From positions 1-64,000 of the forward strand of contig JAWLGU010000011.1 in NCBI GenBank assembly GCA_041690675.1: a DNA stretch of 64,000 nucleotides, written 5' to 3'. Within the stretch, counting starts at the first letter, position 1. The number at the start of each line of letters is the position of its first letter. Made by a program: the position numbers and the translations under genes. The DNA is from UBA7803 sp041690675. Lineage in GTDB: Bacteria; Pseudomonadota; Gammaproteobacteria; Pseudomonadales; Azotimanducaceae. Below the pieces are notes generated by a model. It made no database searches and was not told where the DNA came from. It saw only the letters and a program-made list of their open reading frames with translations. Below are positions 35,417 through 43,756 of this stretch, in pieces.

Positions 35417-35820
35417 CTGGAAAGGTCCTGACTGGCGGTTGCCAGTGTGGCGCTGTGCGCTATTGGATTGAGGGCGAGGGTCACCGCCTCAACGTCTGCC
35501 ATTGCCTCGACTGCCAAAGGCAGTCCGGGAGCGCGTTTGGCATGAGTCTCGTGATCGAGCCTTCCTCGTTCCGCCTCGAGTCGGGGAGGCTCCGGGACTT
35601 TGTGGTGAACGCCTCCAGTGGTCGAAAGAAGACGTGCGCATTCTGCCCTGAGTGTGGGGTGCGCATCTACAACCGTACCAGCCGGCTCATGTCAGTGAAG
35701 GCGGGCACCTTGGACGACACCTCCTGGCTCCGGCCCGATGCGCACTATTGGACGACTCGCCGGCAGGCCTGGGTGTCATTGCCCAACGACGCGCCGGTAT
35801 TCGACGAGGCTGGGGTCTGA
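35413..35820 (+). CDS. GFA-family (glutathione-dependent formaldehyde-activating-like) protein
   Basis: A 135-residue zinc protein. Cysteine sites are GGCQCGAVRYW, NVCHCLDCQRQSGS and AFCPECGVRIYNR, the standard Gfa/CENP-V pattern. It may bind glutathione adducts, but most members are uncharacterised. The ATG overlaps the stop of the Nudix gene, so the two are likely co-transferred and co-translated. Confidence 0.88.
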   Translation: MTGKVLTGGCQCGAVRYWIEGEGHRLNVCHCLDCQRQSGSAFGMSLVIEPSSFRLESGRLRDFVVNASSGRKKTCAFCPECGVRIYNRTSRLMSVKAGTLDDTSWLRPDAHYWTTRRQAWVSLPNDAPVFDEAGV

Positions 35821-35843
35821 GACATTCAGGTGCCGGCTGGTGA

Positions 35844-36086
35844 CCTCGAGGCCCCGTAAAGGCCGAGTCGGACAATCACATCCGACTGACACGGGCTGAG
35901 GAAGGATGTCTGGTGTTCGAGATTGTTCAGAACAACGAAGATCGATGCCGATTCACCGTTTACGAAGAGTTCTCAGATCAAGCTTCGTTCGACCACCATC
36001 AAGCTCGAGTGAAGGGTTCTACGTGGGGCGAGGTGACAGCAGAAGTCGCTCGACACTACGAGATCATTCAGGCAGGTGACGCGTAA
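35844..36086 (+). pseudogene. Remnant of an ABM-domain (quinol monooxygenase-like) protein
   Basis: The frame is open from 35844 to the TAA at 36084-36086. It encodes EEGCLVFEIVQNNEDRCRFT and then VYEEFSDQASFDHHQARVK, the second half of an antibiotic-biosynthesis-monooxygenase domain. The first beta-strand (normally VxVxPG) is missing and the only likely starts are a CTG at 35886 or GTG at 35913. I read it as a 5'-truncated gene. An intact family member lies at 63522-63827. Confidence 0.5.
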
Positions 36087-36134
36087 GCAGCGGTGCAGCG
36101 CCGACGTCCCGACTTGGGCTACTGTATCCTCGCG

Positions 36135-36150
36135 CGCGGCTTTAGCCGCG
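36135..36150. repeat. REP-like hairpin
   Basis: CGCGGC-TTTA-GCCGCG is a perfect 6-bp stem with a 4-base loop. The form resembles repetitive extragenic palindromes of gammaproteobacteria. Only one copy is seen in this window. Confidence 0.4.
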
Positions 36151-36520
36151 GGACGACAGGAATGCCACAGGAGCGGTCAGTCGACGATTTCGCGAGTCGC
36201 CCGCTCCCGGCCAAAAGGAGCCATTCACTTCCCCAAGACACCTCTTGGCTGAGCCCTCGACCACTGTCGATCGGTAGCGCAGGCTCAACGTGGGCACATC
36301 GTGGTGCACCGCCTGCCTAGCAGGGCGACCTTCTGCCGGATCGTTCGCGCCCGTATCCTTGGGAGCCGCCTGAAGCGGTAGCGTAGAAGAGACTGCACAA
36401 GCTGTTGCTGATACCATTCGACATTGTCCCAATAGATACTGCGAGTTACGTAAGACGGTCATATGAAGGCCGAAGCTCGCGCAACCCCTCGGCAGAACAA
36501 TGAAACGTTGCATCTAAGAA

Positions 36521-36552
36521 GCCCGTTTTGAATTCCCCTGTTCAAAACGGGC
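36521..36552. repeat. Perfect 12-bp inverted repeat
   Basis: GCCCGTTTTGAA at 36521-36532 pairs perfectly with TTCAAAACGGGC at 36541-36552 around an 8-base loop. No T-run follows on either strand, so a classical terminator is unlikely. It may be a transposon-end or protein-binding site. Confidence 0.6.
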
Positions 36553-36732
36553 ATTCCCAAAGATAGGGCGCCGGCTGGGGCTCTGCTCCTAGAGACATCT
36601 GGAGGACCCAGGCAACTTAAGAGGACACGTTCTCTAAGCCGTCCCTACACTATCGCAGCGCGCTAGTACAAAGTCGAACTCCTGCATAGCTGCTTGGAAA
36701 TGCCCGCAATCCATGTTGTGGAGGTATTTTCG

Positions 36733-38058
36733 ATGCAGTTAACGATTCAGCGGATGAGGCAGCTGGCTGCTTTAGCTGTGCCCATCGTCGCGAGTATGTT
36801 CGCCATTAACCTGATGGGCTTGGTCGACACCGCAATGGTGGGCCAACTGGGCGCCTCAGCCTTGGGCGCCGTGGGCTTCGGAGGGCAAATCTTTGCCCTC
36901 TTTGTCGCACTTCTATCTGGTTTCGGGGCAGCGGTACAAGTCCTGGTTGCGCGACGCATCGGCGAAGGGCGAGCCATGGAATCGGTGTCCATCCTGAAGA
37001 GAGGTATGGCAACCACTGCTGGGCTCGGCTTGACGCTCGTCCCGCTGGGCGTCATGTCGATACCGATTTTGTTCTCCCTTCTCAGTCAGGACCCACTGGT
37101 AAAAAGCGAAGGGTGCCTATACCTAGATGCTCGATTACCTTCGCTGGTGTTTGTCGGGTGCAACCTGATCTTTCGCGGCTATTGGATTGGCACCGGCAAC
37201 AGCAAATGGGCCATGGCTTCAATCCTCGTCGCTGTCTCCTCGAACGTCGTCTTCAATTACCTGTTGATCTTCGGCAAGCTAGGATTTCCTGTAATGGGAG
37301 TCGAAGGCGCAGGCATAGGTACGACGCTGGCGACCTTCATGGGGCTCATTGCTAACTCCTTCCTCTACGCAAGAAGCACAAGCAGAAAGGACGCCGCTCA
37401 GGCGCCTGATGCCAACCCTAAGCCTTACTCAATACTCCACATCGCGGCCCCCGAGAGTGTGCGCCAACTATTATTCGCGTTCGGCGTGGTAGCTCTATAT
37501 TTTTTGGTTGGTCGGATGGGTACCGAGGAGGTGGCGGTATTCCATGTATGTCTGAGCCTGATGCTCGTATGTTTCATACCGGCTCAGGGTATGGGCCAGG
37601 CGGCGACGACCCTGGTCAGCCGCTCTATCGGGAGCCGTGACCTTGCAGAAGCAAAACGATGGGGATGGGAAGTCGCCACTGCGGGTGCGGTAGTGCTGGG
37701 CTCAATCGTCCTGCTACTTGTCACGATACCCGAATTATTTGTTCGGCTGTTTATCACGGATGCAGCGCTTGTCCCGGCAGCGATCATTCCATTGCGGATT
37801 GGGGTGATCGGGTTCTTAATCAACAGTGTTCCCTGTATTTTGAACTTTGCGCTGATTGGCGCCGGGGCAGCCAGACAGACAATGGTCATCGAGGTGTCAC
37901 GTCAGTGGTTTCTGTTTCTGCCGCTGGTCGGCGTGGCGATCTGGCTTGATTTTGGACTCGAAGGTGTTTTTACCGCGCTCTGTCTCGATTCAGCTCTTGG
38001 CCTAGTCGCGATCTCCGCCATCTGGTATCGAGGTAGTTGGAGCATTCAACATACCTGA
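36733..38058 (+). CDS. MATE-family multidrug efflux transporter
   Basis: A 441-residue membrane protein with about 12 transmembrane segments. The NorM-like opening LAVPIVASMFAINLMGLVDT and MVGQLGASALGAVGFGGQ are diagnostic. It uses a sodium or proton gradient to export cationic compounds. GGAGG at 36720-36724, 8 bases before ATG 36733, decides the start over ATGs at 36694 and 36700. Codon use is less GC-biased than in core genes, in line with an acquired segment. Confidence 0.9.
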   Translation: MQLTIQRMRQLAALAVPIVASMFAINLMGLVDTAMVGQLGASALGAVGFGGQIFALFVALLSGFGAAVQVLVARRIGEGRAMESVSILKRGMATTAGLGLTLVPLGVMSIPILFSLLSQDPLVKSEGCLYLDARLPSLVFVGCNLIFRGYWIGTGNSKWAMASILVAVSSNVVFNYLLIFGKLGFPVMGVEGAGIGTTLATFMGLIANSFLYARSTSRKDAAQAPDANPKPYSILHIAAPESVRQLLFAFGVVALYFLVGRMGTEEVAVFHVCLSLMLVCFIPAQGMGQAATTLVSRSIGSRDLAEAKRWGWEVATAGAVVLGSIVLLLVTIPELFVRLFITDAALVPAAIIPLRIGVIGFLINSVPCILNFALIGAGAARQTMVIEVSRQWFLFLPLVGVAIWLDFGLEGVFTALCLDSALGLVAISAIWYRGSWSIQHT

Positions 38059-38236
38059 ATCGGACGACATTTGAGAGCAACGAACGTCGAATGATGATGT
38101 AGCCACTCTTGGGGCGCAAAGGAACATGGTAACGCGGCTTCTGCAACAGATTACGTTTCGTCGGACGTCAGCTCAGGGTCGACAACACGCGCTTCCGCGG
38201 AATCGTCGACTGTCCGCTCATTGAAAACTTCCACCC

Positions 38237-39136
38237 TCACCGCACCCCCCGTGCAAACGAAATCACAGGGACCGATTCCTGGTAGTAGTGTTCGGGACTC
38301 AGTCCATGCCAGATCGGCAAGCTCGCGTCGCCTAGGCTTCCCAGGTTGCCCCGAAACCATCCCGGCGAGAGGTTCGAGAGCCGCTTGAACTCCCTGCTGA
38401 GGTGCGCCTGGTCGGCGTATCCGTGACGCGCGGCAATCTCTGGTAGGGAGTCTCCGCGACGGTGGGCAAGATCGCGAAGCGCGCCCTGGAACCGCACAAC
38501 GCGATAGACTTGCTTGGGCGAGAGTCCCGCGAAGCGGTCGAAGTAACGCCGGAGAAGGCGCGGGCTCACCCGAACCCTATCCGATACAGTGTTCACGGCG
38601 GTTCCACGGCCGACTCCAAGCGTCGCAAAGGCGTTGAGAAAGTCCGGGTGCGGCGCGATGTCGGTCCGAACGGTCCGGCGCAGCAGCGCTGACACGAGAG
38701 GAACCCGTTCCTCGAACGTCGCGGTTTGCCACAACTGCTCCTTCACCTCAGAAATCAGAGCCGGCCATATCCAGTCCAGATCGAGCCGCAGGTCCCGCAC
38801 CTCGGACATCGCGAGCCCCATGAGTCGATACACGCCCGTGGGTTTCAGTGCGGCACCGAAGATGGCGAAGCCCTCGAGGAACAGACCGGTCATCTTCGCC
38901 GACAGCGAAGGGCCGTAGAGGTAAGCGTCTACACGGTCACCGAAGACGTTGAACCGAAGCGTGGAAAAGGCGCTCGGATAGATCTGCACGGGCACGGCGG
39001 CGATCCCGGGCCGCACGTCGTATTGCCAGAACTCCTCGACCACGTCGGAAAGGTCCGCTGGCGGTTGCTGCCGCCGGATCGTCAGCAGGTGCGGGACGAG
39101 TTCCGCGCTGGTTCGAAGCGGCCGGTATCCGTTCAT
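38237..39136 (-). CDS. AraC-family transcriptional regulator
   Basis: A 299-residue protein. The N-terminal half is a sensory domain (VPVQIYPSAFSTLRFN). The C-terminal AraC domain shows VSPRLLRRYFDRFAGLSPKQ and the second helix-turn-helix region LPEIAARHGYADQAHLSREF. I chose ATG 39136 because the domain begins shortly after; a longer version from 39304 is possible. It is divergent from the thioesterase gene at 39279, and the 142-base interval probably holds their shared control region. Confidence 0.85.
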   Translation of the reverse strand: MNGYRPLRTSAELVPHLLTIRRQQPPADLSDVVEEFWQYDVRPGIAAVPVQIYPSAFSTLRFNVFGDRVDAYLYGPSLSAKMTGLFLEGFAIFGAALKPTGVYRLMGLAMSEVRDLRLDLDWIWPALISEVKEQLWQTATFEERVPLVSALLRRTVRTDIAPHPDFLNAFATLGVGRGTAVNTVSDRVRVSPRLLRRYFDRFAGLSPKQVYRVVRFQGALRDLAHRRGDSLPEIAARHGYADQAHLSREFKRLSNLSPGWFRGNLGSLGDASLPIWHGLSPEHYYQESVPVISFARGVR

Positions 39137-39278
39137 CCACAGATGTCCGTTTCGTTCAAGACAGTCGGCACGTGGAACTGTATACCAACCCCGGACACGG
39201 GAGAACGGCGAACGAGGCAGCGGCGCTTCGTGTTGTCGAATTTGATCGCAGCGCAGTAGATGGACGAAAGGAGGAATC

Positions 39279-40103
39279 ATGATCGGAAACCTGGCGCGGG
39301 ACACGGCCGTGGACGGCGGCGAAGGCTCCTACACCGGCCATTTGAGCGAGCAGTGGAGCGTGTGGATGCCCCATGGCGGCTTCACTATTGCCGTGGCCCT
39401 TCGAGCGGTCGAGCGGGAGTCTCATTTCTCGGCGCCAATGTCGCTGAGTTGCCATTTCCTGGGCGTACCAGAGTTCGGGCCGATCGACATCCGAGTGTTG
39501 TCCCAGAAGAGGACCAAGACGGCCGAGTCCGTTCGCGTCTCTGTCGTCCAGTCCCAAAAGCCGATTCTCGAGCTCATGGTCTGGACCGGAGAGGCGAAGC
39601 CGGGCTTCGAGCACCACGATCCGACGATGCCCGACGTGCCGATGCCGCAAGGCTTGAAATCTACAGACCAGATAGAGGGAGCGTTGGCCACGCAGCCGTT
39701 CTGGGCAAACCTGGAGCAGCGCAGCATCGATGGGGTTCATTGGCAGCAGCGCGAGTCCGGCACTCCCAGACAGCGGGACTGGCTGCGGTTCCGAGAGTTC
39801 GACGACTACGACAATTCGTTTCTCAACGCCGCGCGTGCCGTCGTGCTACTCGATAGCTACGCCTGGCCGGCCGCGGCTCATGCCCATGTTGGAGAGCCGG
39901 AGTACATTGCACCCACGCTTGCACTCTCGACTGAATTCCACACCGGCCACTTCGGCGAATGGCTGCTGTCTGACGCCTATGCCCCCGTCGCGAGCGATGG
40001 GCGAATCAGCTTTCACAATCGCCTGTGGACCCAACAAGGTACGCTGGTGGCGTCAGGGTCGGGCACATTATCGTGTCGACCCAGGCCCGGCTATGGGAAA
40101 TGA
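39279..40103 (+). CDS. TesB-like double-hotdog acyl-CoA thioesterase
   Basis: A 274-residue protein with two hotdog halves. The first shows WSVWMPHGGFTIAVALRAV followed by LSCHFLGVPEFGPI. The second shows LALSTEFHTGHFGEWLL and SFHNRLWTQQGTLVASGSGT. This is the 4HBT_3/TesB-like layout of acyl-CoA thioesterases. AAGGAGG lies just before ATG 39279. The divergent AraC gene is the likely regulator. Confidence 0.85.
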   Translation: MIGNLARDTAVDGGEGSYTGHLSEQWSVWMPHGGFTIAVALRAVERESHFSAPMSLSCHFLGVPEFGPIDIRVLSQKRTKTAESVRVSVVQSQKPILELMVWTGEAKPGFEHHDPTMPDVPMPQGLKSTDQIEGALATQPFWANLEQRSIDGVHWQQRESGTPRQRDWLRFREFDDYDNSFLNAARAVVLLDSYAWPAAAHAHVGEPEYIAPTLALSTEFHTGHFGEWLLSDAYAPVASDGRISFHNRLWTQQGTLVASGSGTLSCRPRPGYGK

Positions 40104-40171
40104 AAGGCGAAAGGTGCTTTGCGTGACTCCTTTCACGTCCTCCGAGTGCTGTAGTGGGCGAAAATCGCCGG

Positions 40172-41797
40172 ATGCCCGCGATCATCTACGAAGGCCGAAC
40201 CTACCAGTGCCGGGACTCCGAGACGGTGCTCGATGCGCTCATTCGGCAGGGCGCCGACGTGCCGTTCTCCTGCCGCAATGGCGTTTGCCACGTCTGCATG
40301 ATGCGCAGCGTCAGCGGCGAGGTGGGGGAGCGTGCTACGGCGGGGATCAAGCCGTCGCTGCAGGCGCTGGGTTACTTTCTGCCGTGCCGCTGCCGGCCCG
40401 GCAAGAATCTGGAGCTCGCGCCGCCGCGGCCCGATGATCTCTATGTGTCGGCCATGGTCGCGGGCAAGGAGATGCTCAGCCGATCCGTGTGCCGGCTGTT
40501 GCTGGAGCCGGCCACCGTCTGGAGCTACCGCGCCGGTCAGTTCGTGAACCTGCGCAACCCGCAGGGCGTGGCGCGCAGCTACTCCCTGGCCTCGGTGCCG
40601 GAGACCGATTACTTTCTGGAGCTGCACGTCGCCCGCCGCGAGAACGGCGTGCTGAGCAACTGGATCGCCGACGAGCTGAACGAAGGCGACGAGGTGGAGC
40701 TGCACGGACCCTCCGGCGATAACTTCTATCAGGCGGACGAACCCGAGCGGCCGCTGCTACTGGTGGGCGCGGGGACGGGTCTCGCGCCCCTGTGGGGGAT
40801 ACTGCGCGACGCCCTGAGCCAGGGCCATACGGGGCCCATACACGTGTATCACGGCAGCCGGCAGGCGGCCGGTCTCTATCTGCACGAAGAGTTGACGGCG
40901 CTCGCCGCGGAGCACGCCAACGTGCACTACCATCCGTGCGTCTCGGGGGCGCGAGTGCCGCGGGGAATACGCCGTGGCCGCGCCGATGCGGCGGCGCGCG
41001 ACGACCATCCGCAGCTCGAAGGCTGGCGCGTGCACGTCGCGGGGGACCCCGCCATGGTGGCGTCCGCCACCCAGGCCTTCCGGCAGGCGGGGGCAGCGGA
41101 GGCAGACCTTCGTGCCGATCCGTTCGAGCTGACCGACCTTCGGGCAGGCTCACGCGACGAGCAACCAGCCGGACCCGAAGAGTCGTACGGCAGGCGCGCA
41201 GAGGACGATCCCGCGACGGCACCCTGGCGCAAGCCGGAGGTGGCGTTTCCCCCGCCGGATCCGGAGCTCTGGGCCGCCCTGGGCGAGGGCGTGCTGATGC
41301 ACGAGATCCTGCGCACGTTCTACACCCGGGTCTATGCCGACCCGCTGCTGTCACCGTTCTTCCGCAACGTGACCAAGCAGCGGCTCATCGAGAAGCAGTA
41401 CTCGTTTCTCAAGCGCGCGTTCACCGGCGAGCTCTGTTACTTCGGCGACCGGCCCCGCAACGCCCACCACTGGATGGTGATTTCCGACGAGCTGTTCGAC
41501 CATCGGCTGGACCTGCTCAGCCAGGCGGCACGGGATCATGGTCTCGAGGAGCGCTGGATTCGGCGCTGGGAAGCGGCGGAAGAAATCTACCGCCCGGACG
41601 TGGTGAAGACTCGGGCCTGGCCGCGGGTCGTGGACGGCGTGGAGATGACCCTCGAGGGATTCGGCGAGATGACCCTGGAGGTGGGGTCGCTCTGCGACAG
41701 TTGCGAAGACGGCATCGATGCCGGCGCGAAGGTGCGGTATCACCTGCGCACCGGCGAGACCTACTGCGCCGCCTGCTCCGCCCTGGAGGCGCGTTGA
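40172..41797 (+). CDS. Ferredoxin-flavin reductase-truncated globin fusion oxidoreductase
   Basis: A 541-residue fusion of four parts. Residues 1-85 are a plant-type 2Fe-2S ferredoxin (Cys34, Cys39, Cys42 and Cys72 or Cys74). Residues about 90-320 are an FAD/NAD(P) reductase (RSYSLASVPE and LLVGAGTGLAPLWG). Residues about 360-480 resemble a truncated globin (LHEILRTFYTRVYADPLLSP-type B/E helices, proximal His in NAHHWMVISDELFD). The end carries two CxxC pairs (CDSC, CAAC) like a zinc ribbon. It resembles flavohaemoglobin with reversed order and an added ferredoxin, so NO or O2 chemistry is plausible. ATG 40172 or GTG 40154 may be the start. Confidence 0.85.
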   Translation: MPAIIYEGRTYQCRDSETVLDALIRQGADVPFSCRNGVCHVCMMRSVSGEVGERATAGIKPSLQALGYFLPCRCRPGKNLELAPPRPDDLYVSAMVAGKEMLSRSVCRLLLEPATVWSYRAGQFVNLRNPQGVARSYSLASVPETDYFLELHVARRENGVLSNWIADELNEGDEVELHGPSGDNFYQADEPERPLLLVGAGTGLAPLWGILRDALSQGHTGPIHVYHGSRQAAGLYLHEELTALAAEHANVHYHPCVSGARVPRGIRRGRADAAARDDHPQLEGWRVHVAGDPAMVASATQAFRQAGAAEADLRADPFELTDLRAGSRDEQPAGPEESYGRRAEDDPATAPWRKPEVAFPPPDPELWAALGEGVLMHEILRTFYTRVYADPLLSPFFRNVTKQRLIEKQYSFLKRAFTGELCYFGDRPRNAHHWMVISDELFDHRLDLLSQAARDHGLEERWIRRWEAAEEIYRPDVVKTRAWPRVVDGVEMTLEGFGEMTLEVGSLCDSCEDGIDAGAKVRYHLRTGETYCAACSALEAR

Positions 41798-41838
41798 GCG
41801 GCCGGCGACAACAATCTTGAAGTGAAAGGAGAACCCGC

Positions 41839-42318
41839 GTGAGAGTCGTAGCGAAACTGTTCGGCGTCGTGCTGCTGGCGACGGCGTGTGTCCCGGGGGC
41901 GCTGGCTGCCGACATGGTGGATGCCACCAAGCCGGATCGGCTGGTGTCCGTGATTCAGAAGCTCGGCTATCGGGCGCAACTGGACAAGGACGACGTGGGC
42001 GATCCCATGATCCGCTCGAGCGTGGGTGGCACGGACTTCGCGATCCTGTTCTACGGGTGCGACGAGAAGCGCCACAACCGCTGTGATTTCCTGCTGTTCT
42101 CCGTCGGCTACGACCTCGATCCCGGCGTCGAGCTCGATGCCATGAATGCCTGGAACGCCAAGCAACTGGTGGGGCGGGCGTACCGGGACGACGAGAACGA
42201 TCCGTGGCTGGAGATGCCCCTGGTGCTGAAAGCCGGCATGTCCCGCAAGAACTTCGAGTCGGCCTTCGAGTGGTGGGAAGCCAGCGTCGCCGCCTTCGAG
42301 GACCACATCGGACTCTGA
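41839..42318 (+). CDS. Secreted YbjN-domain protein
   Basis: A 159-residue protein with a Sec signal peptide (VVLLATACVPGALAAD). The rest resembles the YbjN fold: RLVSVIQKLGYRAQLD, GTDFAILFYGCDEKRHNRCD and NAWNAKQLVGRAY. YbjN proteins are small and of unknown function. The GTG at 41839 has GAAAGGAG upstream. It follows the globin fusion by 41 bases and precedes the YkgJ gene by 16, so the three probably form an operon. Confidence 0.8.
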   Translation: MRVVAKLFGVVLLATACVPGALAADMVDATKPDRLVSVIQKLGYRAQLDKDDVGDPMIRSSVGGTDFAILFYGCDEKRHNRCDFLLFSVGYDLDPGVELDAMNAWNAKQLVGRAYRDDENDPWLEMPLVLKAGMSRKNFESAFEWWEASVAAFEDHIGL

Positions 42319-42334
42319 CCGGAAGACGGTTCCG

Positions 42335-42706
42335 ATGACCGCCTACACCGTGGATTGCGACGTCGGCCGGCGGCTGGGCTGCAGCAGCTACTGCTGCCGC
42401 TTGCTGGTGCGGCTGGAGCCGGATGAGCGGGATCCGACGCAACCGGACAACGCGGAGAAGCGCTGCGTCGACAAAGACCCGGAGTCCGGCCGCTGCGTGC
42501 ACCAGGATCCGGCTTCCGGAAATTGCGCCATCTATCACCAGCGCCCGAGGATCTGCCGCGCCTACGACTGCAATCGGGATCCCATGCTGACCGTGGTGCT
42601 CCGGGAGGGCTTCCGCTCCGTGGTCGAGACCGCCCGCAAGGCGTGCCGGGAGCCGGTGCCGGCGCGGCCGCTCGTCCCCTACAAGCCGGTGGAGCCCGGG
42701 CTCTAG
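42335..42706 (+). CDS. YkgJ-family cysteine-cluster protein
   Basis: A 123-residue protein with the CxxxCC and CxxYxxRPxxCRxxxC patterns (LGCSSYCCRLLV, CAIYHQRPRICRAYDC) of the YkgJ group, thought to bind a zinc or Fe-S site. An additional pair CVDKDPESGRCVHQD lies between. The function is unknown. It converges with the zinc-ribbon gene 4 bases away. Confidence 0.85.
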   Translation: MTAYTVDCDVGRRLGCSSYCCRLLVRLEPDERDPTQPDNAEKRCVDKDPESGRCVHQDPASGNCAIYHQRPRICRAYDCNRDPMLTVVLREGFRSVVETARKACREPVPARPLVPYKPVEPGL

Positions 42707-42710
42707 GCGA

Positions 42711-43364
42711 TCACCCCCGCCAGCTCGCGAGGATGGCGGAGACGTCGTTGCGGGAGGTCTTCTTCAGTCCCTCCAGCAGCAGCCTGAAAACGTCGCTGTC
42801 GCGGTGATTGAAGCGCCAGCAGATCTCGGCGATCAGCAGATCCGTGGAGCGGCCCGGGTACTGGCCCCAGATGTCGATCCAATGGCTGCCAAAGGCCAGG
42901 AATGCGCCCACGGCCGTCTCGTCGCCGCTGCAAGGCACCACCTCGACGCCGTGGATCTGGTGGGGTACTGCCGGCGTCTGCCACGTGGTGGCGTTCAGCG
43001 GCAGTTTGCCCGGGCACAGCCGGGATCCCACCACGAAGGCGCCCCGGTCGGTGACCGCGATCATCGTTCCCGCGGCAGCGTGCGCGGGAGTGCAGCGGGC
43101 GGTTTCGAGCAGGCAGTACGCACGAATGGCGCGGTAGAAGCGTTCTGCCGTGGGTGCACTGGCCGCCGGCCGGAAGCGCTGGCGGCGGATGGGTGTGCCG
43201 AACACGAACCGTTCAAGCAGCAGCGCCTTTCTGGAATCGGCGATGCGGAACGACCGCCAGATCGATGCGTTGGAGAAGCGGCTCCGGCAGGACTTGCACC
43301 GGTACCGGCCGTCGGCCAGCCGCCAGGCGCCGCTGCCGTCGCACCTCGGGCAACTGATACTCAT
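42711..43364 (-). CDS. IS1595-transposase-like zinc-ribbon protein at the end of the signalling operon
   Basis: A 217-residue protein opening with a zinc ribbon (CPRCDGSGAWRLADGRYRC and CKSC; Cys5, Cys8, Cys23, Cys26) like that of IS1595 transposases. The C-terminus ICWRFNHRDSDVFRLLLEGL resembles the RFNHR helix of the same family. In between, SHWIDIWGQYPGRS retains only traces of the DDE core, and the protein is shorter than active transposases. Its ATG overlaps the stop of the pseudo-receiver gene, so it appears domesticated and co-translated. No terminal repeats flank it. Confidence 0.65.
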   Translation of the reverse strand: MSISCPRCDGSGAWRLADGRYRCKSCRSRFSNASIWRSFRIADSRKALLLERFVFGTPIRRQRFRPAASAPTAERFYRAIRAYCLLETARCTPAHAAAGTMIAVTDRGAFVVGSRLCPGKLPLNATTWQTPAVPHQIHGVEVVPCSGDETAVGAFLAFGSHWIDIWGQYPGRSTDLLIAEICWRFNHRDSDVFRLLLEGLKKTSRNDVSAILASWRG

Positions 43365-43744
43365 GGGTTCCCTCGGGCATCGAGTTCGTCGAGCGAAAGA
43401 AAGTCGAGGTCGAGGCGGATGCCGTCCGGCCCGTTGGCGTCGTTGATTCGCTGCAGAATGCCCACGAGCCGCGACACCTTGAACGGCTTCGGCAGCCACA
43501 GTCGTGCCGCTTCGGGCCCGGGCTCGCCGCCGATGACGATGGCCGGGCAACCGGACGTCTCCAGCCGCGCCAGGTCGTCGGGGTCGGCGGAGGTGAGATC
43601 GATGACGCAGATGTCGGCGCCCTCGTCCTCGACCACGCGGAAACGATTCCCGGCCAGCTCTCGCAGGGCGAGTCGGAGGGTCTGCTCGGCGTTGGCTGCG
43701 AAGCCCAGCAGCCGCAGGTTCATGGGTGTGATGTCGTCAGCCAT
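43361..43744 (-). CDS. Small pseudo-receiver protein
   Basis: A 127-residue single domain with receiver-like strands: LRLLGFAANAEQTLRLAL, DICVIDLTSADPDDLARLE, CPAIVIGG and LWLPKPFKVSRLVGILQRI. The KPF near the end matches the conserved Lys-Pro of receivers. The acidic pocket and phosphoacceptor Asp are not in the usual positions, so phosphorylation is doubtful. A similar domain forms the N-terminus of the first gene of the operon. It probably acts as a protein-protein module. Confidence 0.65.
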   Translation of the reverse strand: MADDITPMNLRLLGFAANAEQTLRLALRELAGNRFRVVEDEGADICVIDLTSADPDDLARLETSGCPAIVIGGEPGPEAARLWLPKPFKVSRLVGILQRINDANGPDGIRLDLDFLSLDELDARGNP

Positions 43745-43756
43745 GGGCGAATCCCG

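Larger units (their letters stand above)
36087..36732. other. Non-coding stretch with two hairpins
   Basis: No convincing gene is visible across these 646 bases. They hold a short GC-rich hairpin at 36135-36150 and a perfect 12-bp inverted repeat at 36521-36552. A 123-codon open frame on the minus strand (36142-36513) has no recognisable domain or ribosome site. Confidence 0.6.

Noticed and set aside
36142..36513. A 123-codon minus-strand gene
   Set aside because: No ribosome site, no recognisable domain and biased composition; it also crosses the REP-like hairpin.
36521..36552. Rho-independent terminator
   Set aside because: The stem is perfect, but no T-run follows on either strand.
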